Assembly (NCBI GenBank): GCA_035551935.1
Contig: DASZMJ010000662.1
Coordinates: 1 to 6,074 of the forward strand
Reading direction: 5' to 3'
DNA from: DASZMJ01 sp035551935
GTDB taxonomy: Bacteria; Planctomycetota; Planctomycetia; Isosphaerales; Isosphaeraceae
DNA: 6,074 bases
In this document: one piece after another, positions 5,842 to 6,074 of the stretch
How the letters are laid out: every line of letters starts with the position of its first letter
Position numbering within the stretch: the stretch's first letter is position 1
The notes under the pieces: generated by a model
What the model saw: the letters and a program-made list of their open reading frames with translations, nothing else
Told to the model about the DNA's origin: nothing
The model's database searches: none
Made by a program: the position numbers and the translations under genes

Positions 5842-5934
5842 GTTCCCGGGCCGGCCGGATCGGACGGCACGGAGGCCCCCGCCGGCGCGCACTGCGGACG
5901 CCGATATTCATTCACAATCATTCATTTGACTAGA

Positions 5935-6074
5935 TCAGGCCGGCCAGCCGCCGCCGCCGGGGTCCGGCGCGGGGGTCGGCTCGGCCAGGAGGACCCATTC
6001 GGAGGCCCGCCACGGGCTCAATCGCGGCGGCTCCAGGGGCGTCGGGGCTGCCGAAGTGGCTTCGTTTCGTCCCT
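5935..6074 (-). CDS. C-terminal end of a gene entering from the right edge (partial)
   Basis: A minus-strand frame is open from the right edge for 45 codons and ends in TGA at 5935-5937; the start lies outside the window. The readable part includes SPWRASEWVLLAEPTPAPD followed by a Gly-run and ends WPA. It looks like a Pro/Gly-rich, natural-looking tail with three Trp, and its third codon positions are strongly G/C, as in the neighbouring real genes. I do not recognise the family from so little. It runs in the same direction as the T7SS-like operon but is separated from its first gene by 200 bp, which contain the candidate promoter, so it is probably a separate unit. It could still be a chance open frame, since GC-rich DNA has few stops. 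Confidence 0.5.
   Translation of the reverse strand, partial: GRNEATSAAPTPLEPPRLSPWRASEWVLLAEPTPAPDPGGGGWPA

Noticed and set aside
4704..5921. 405-codon minus-strand frame that contains the 68-aa gene at its end
   Set aside because: The first 337 codons give Arg/Ala/Pro-rich nonsense overlapping the two upstream genes. Only the final 68 residues, from the ATG at 4910, look like protein. The open frame matters only for the possible frameshift fusion.

Overview
The window reads as chromosome from a GC-rich bacterium. The best fit is a planctomycete of the Isosphaeraceae type. The reasons are the very high G+C, the near absence of A/T-ending codons in the genes, the G-run ribosome binding sites in place of AGGAGG, and small helical proteins resembling families I associate with planctomycetes. 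This assignment is inference; no rRNA or marker gene is present.

Layout, left to right. Positions 1-34 hold an intrinsic terminator that can work in both directions. Positions 35-282 carry no convincing gene but contain a perfect 12-bp inverted repeat. A minus-strand tRNA-Ala(CGC) lies at 283-355. Positions 356-731 are an intergenic stretch with no convincing gene. The rest is dominated by a minus-strand four-gene operon, transcribed right to left: a 90-aa WXG100-like protein (5462-5734), a 173-aa helical protein (4910-5431), a 68-aa protein with the same W-x-D-x5-F motif (4704-4910), and a 1315-aa membrane-anchored FtsK/SpoIIIE-family ATPase (732-4679). Spacings are 30 nt, a 1-nt stop/start overlap, and 24 nt, so co-transcription is very likely. 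Upstream, 5735-5934 holds a candidate promoter and an 11-bp-period direct repeat. A minus-strand gene runs in from the right edge and stops at 5935.

Together the four genes look like a pared-down type VII secretion-like (ESX/Yuk-like) module: WXG100-like helical-hairpin proteins plus an ATPase with three tandem FtsK-like domains and a transmembrane hairpin. No EccB, EccD/EsaD-like membrane channel, EssB, EsaA, EccE or mycosin gene is visible here. Only the middle ATPase domain has intact Walker motifs. The N-terminus has long coiled coils rather than FHA domains.

The most unusual local signal is a run of seven G at the end of the 173-aa gene. It forms G_GGG_GGG in the correct reading phase, so a -1 slip would fuse that protein to the 68-aa protein. 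The same run could simply be the ribosome binding site of the 68-aa gene.
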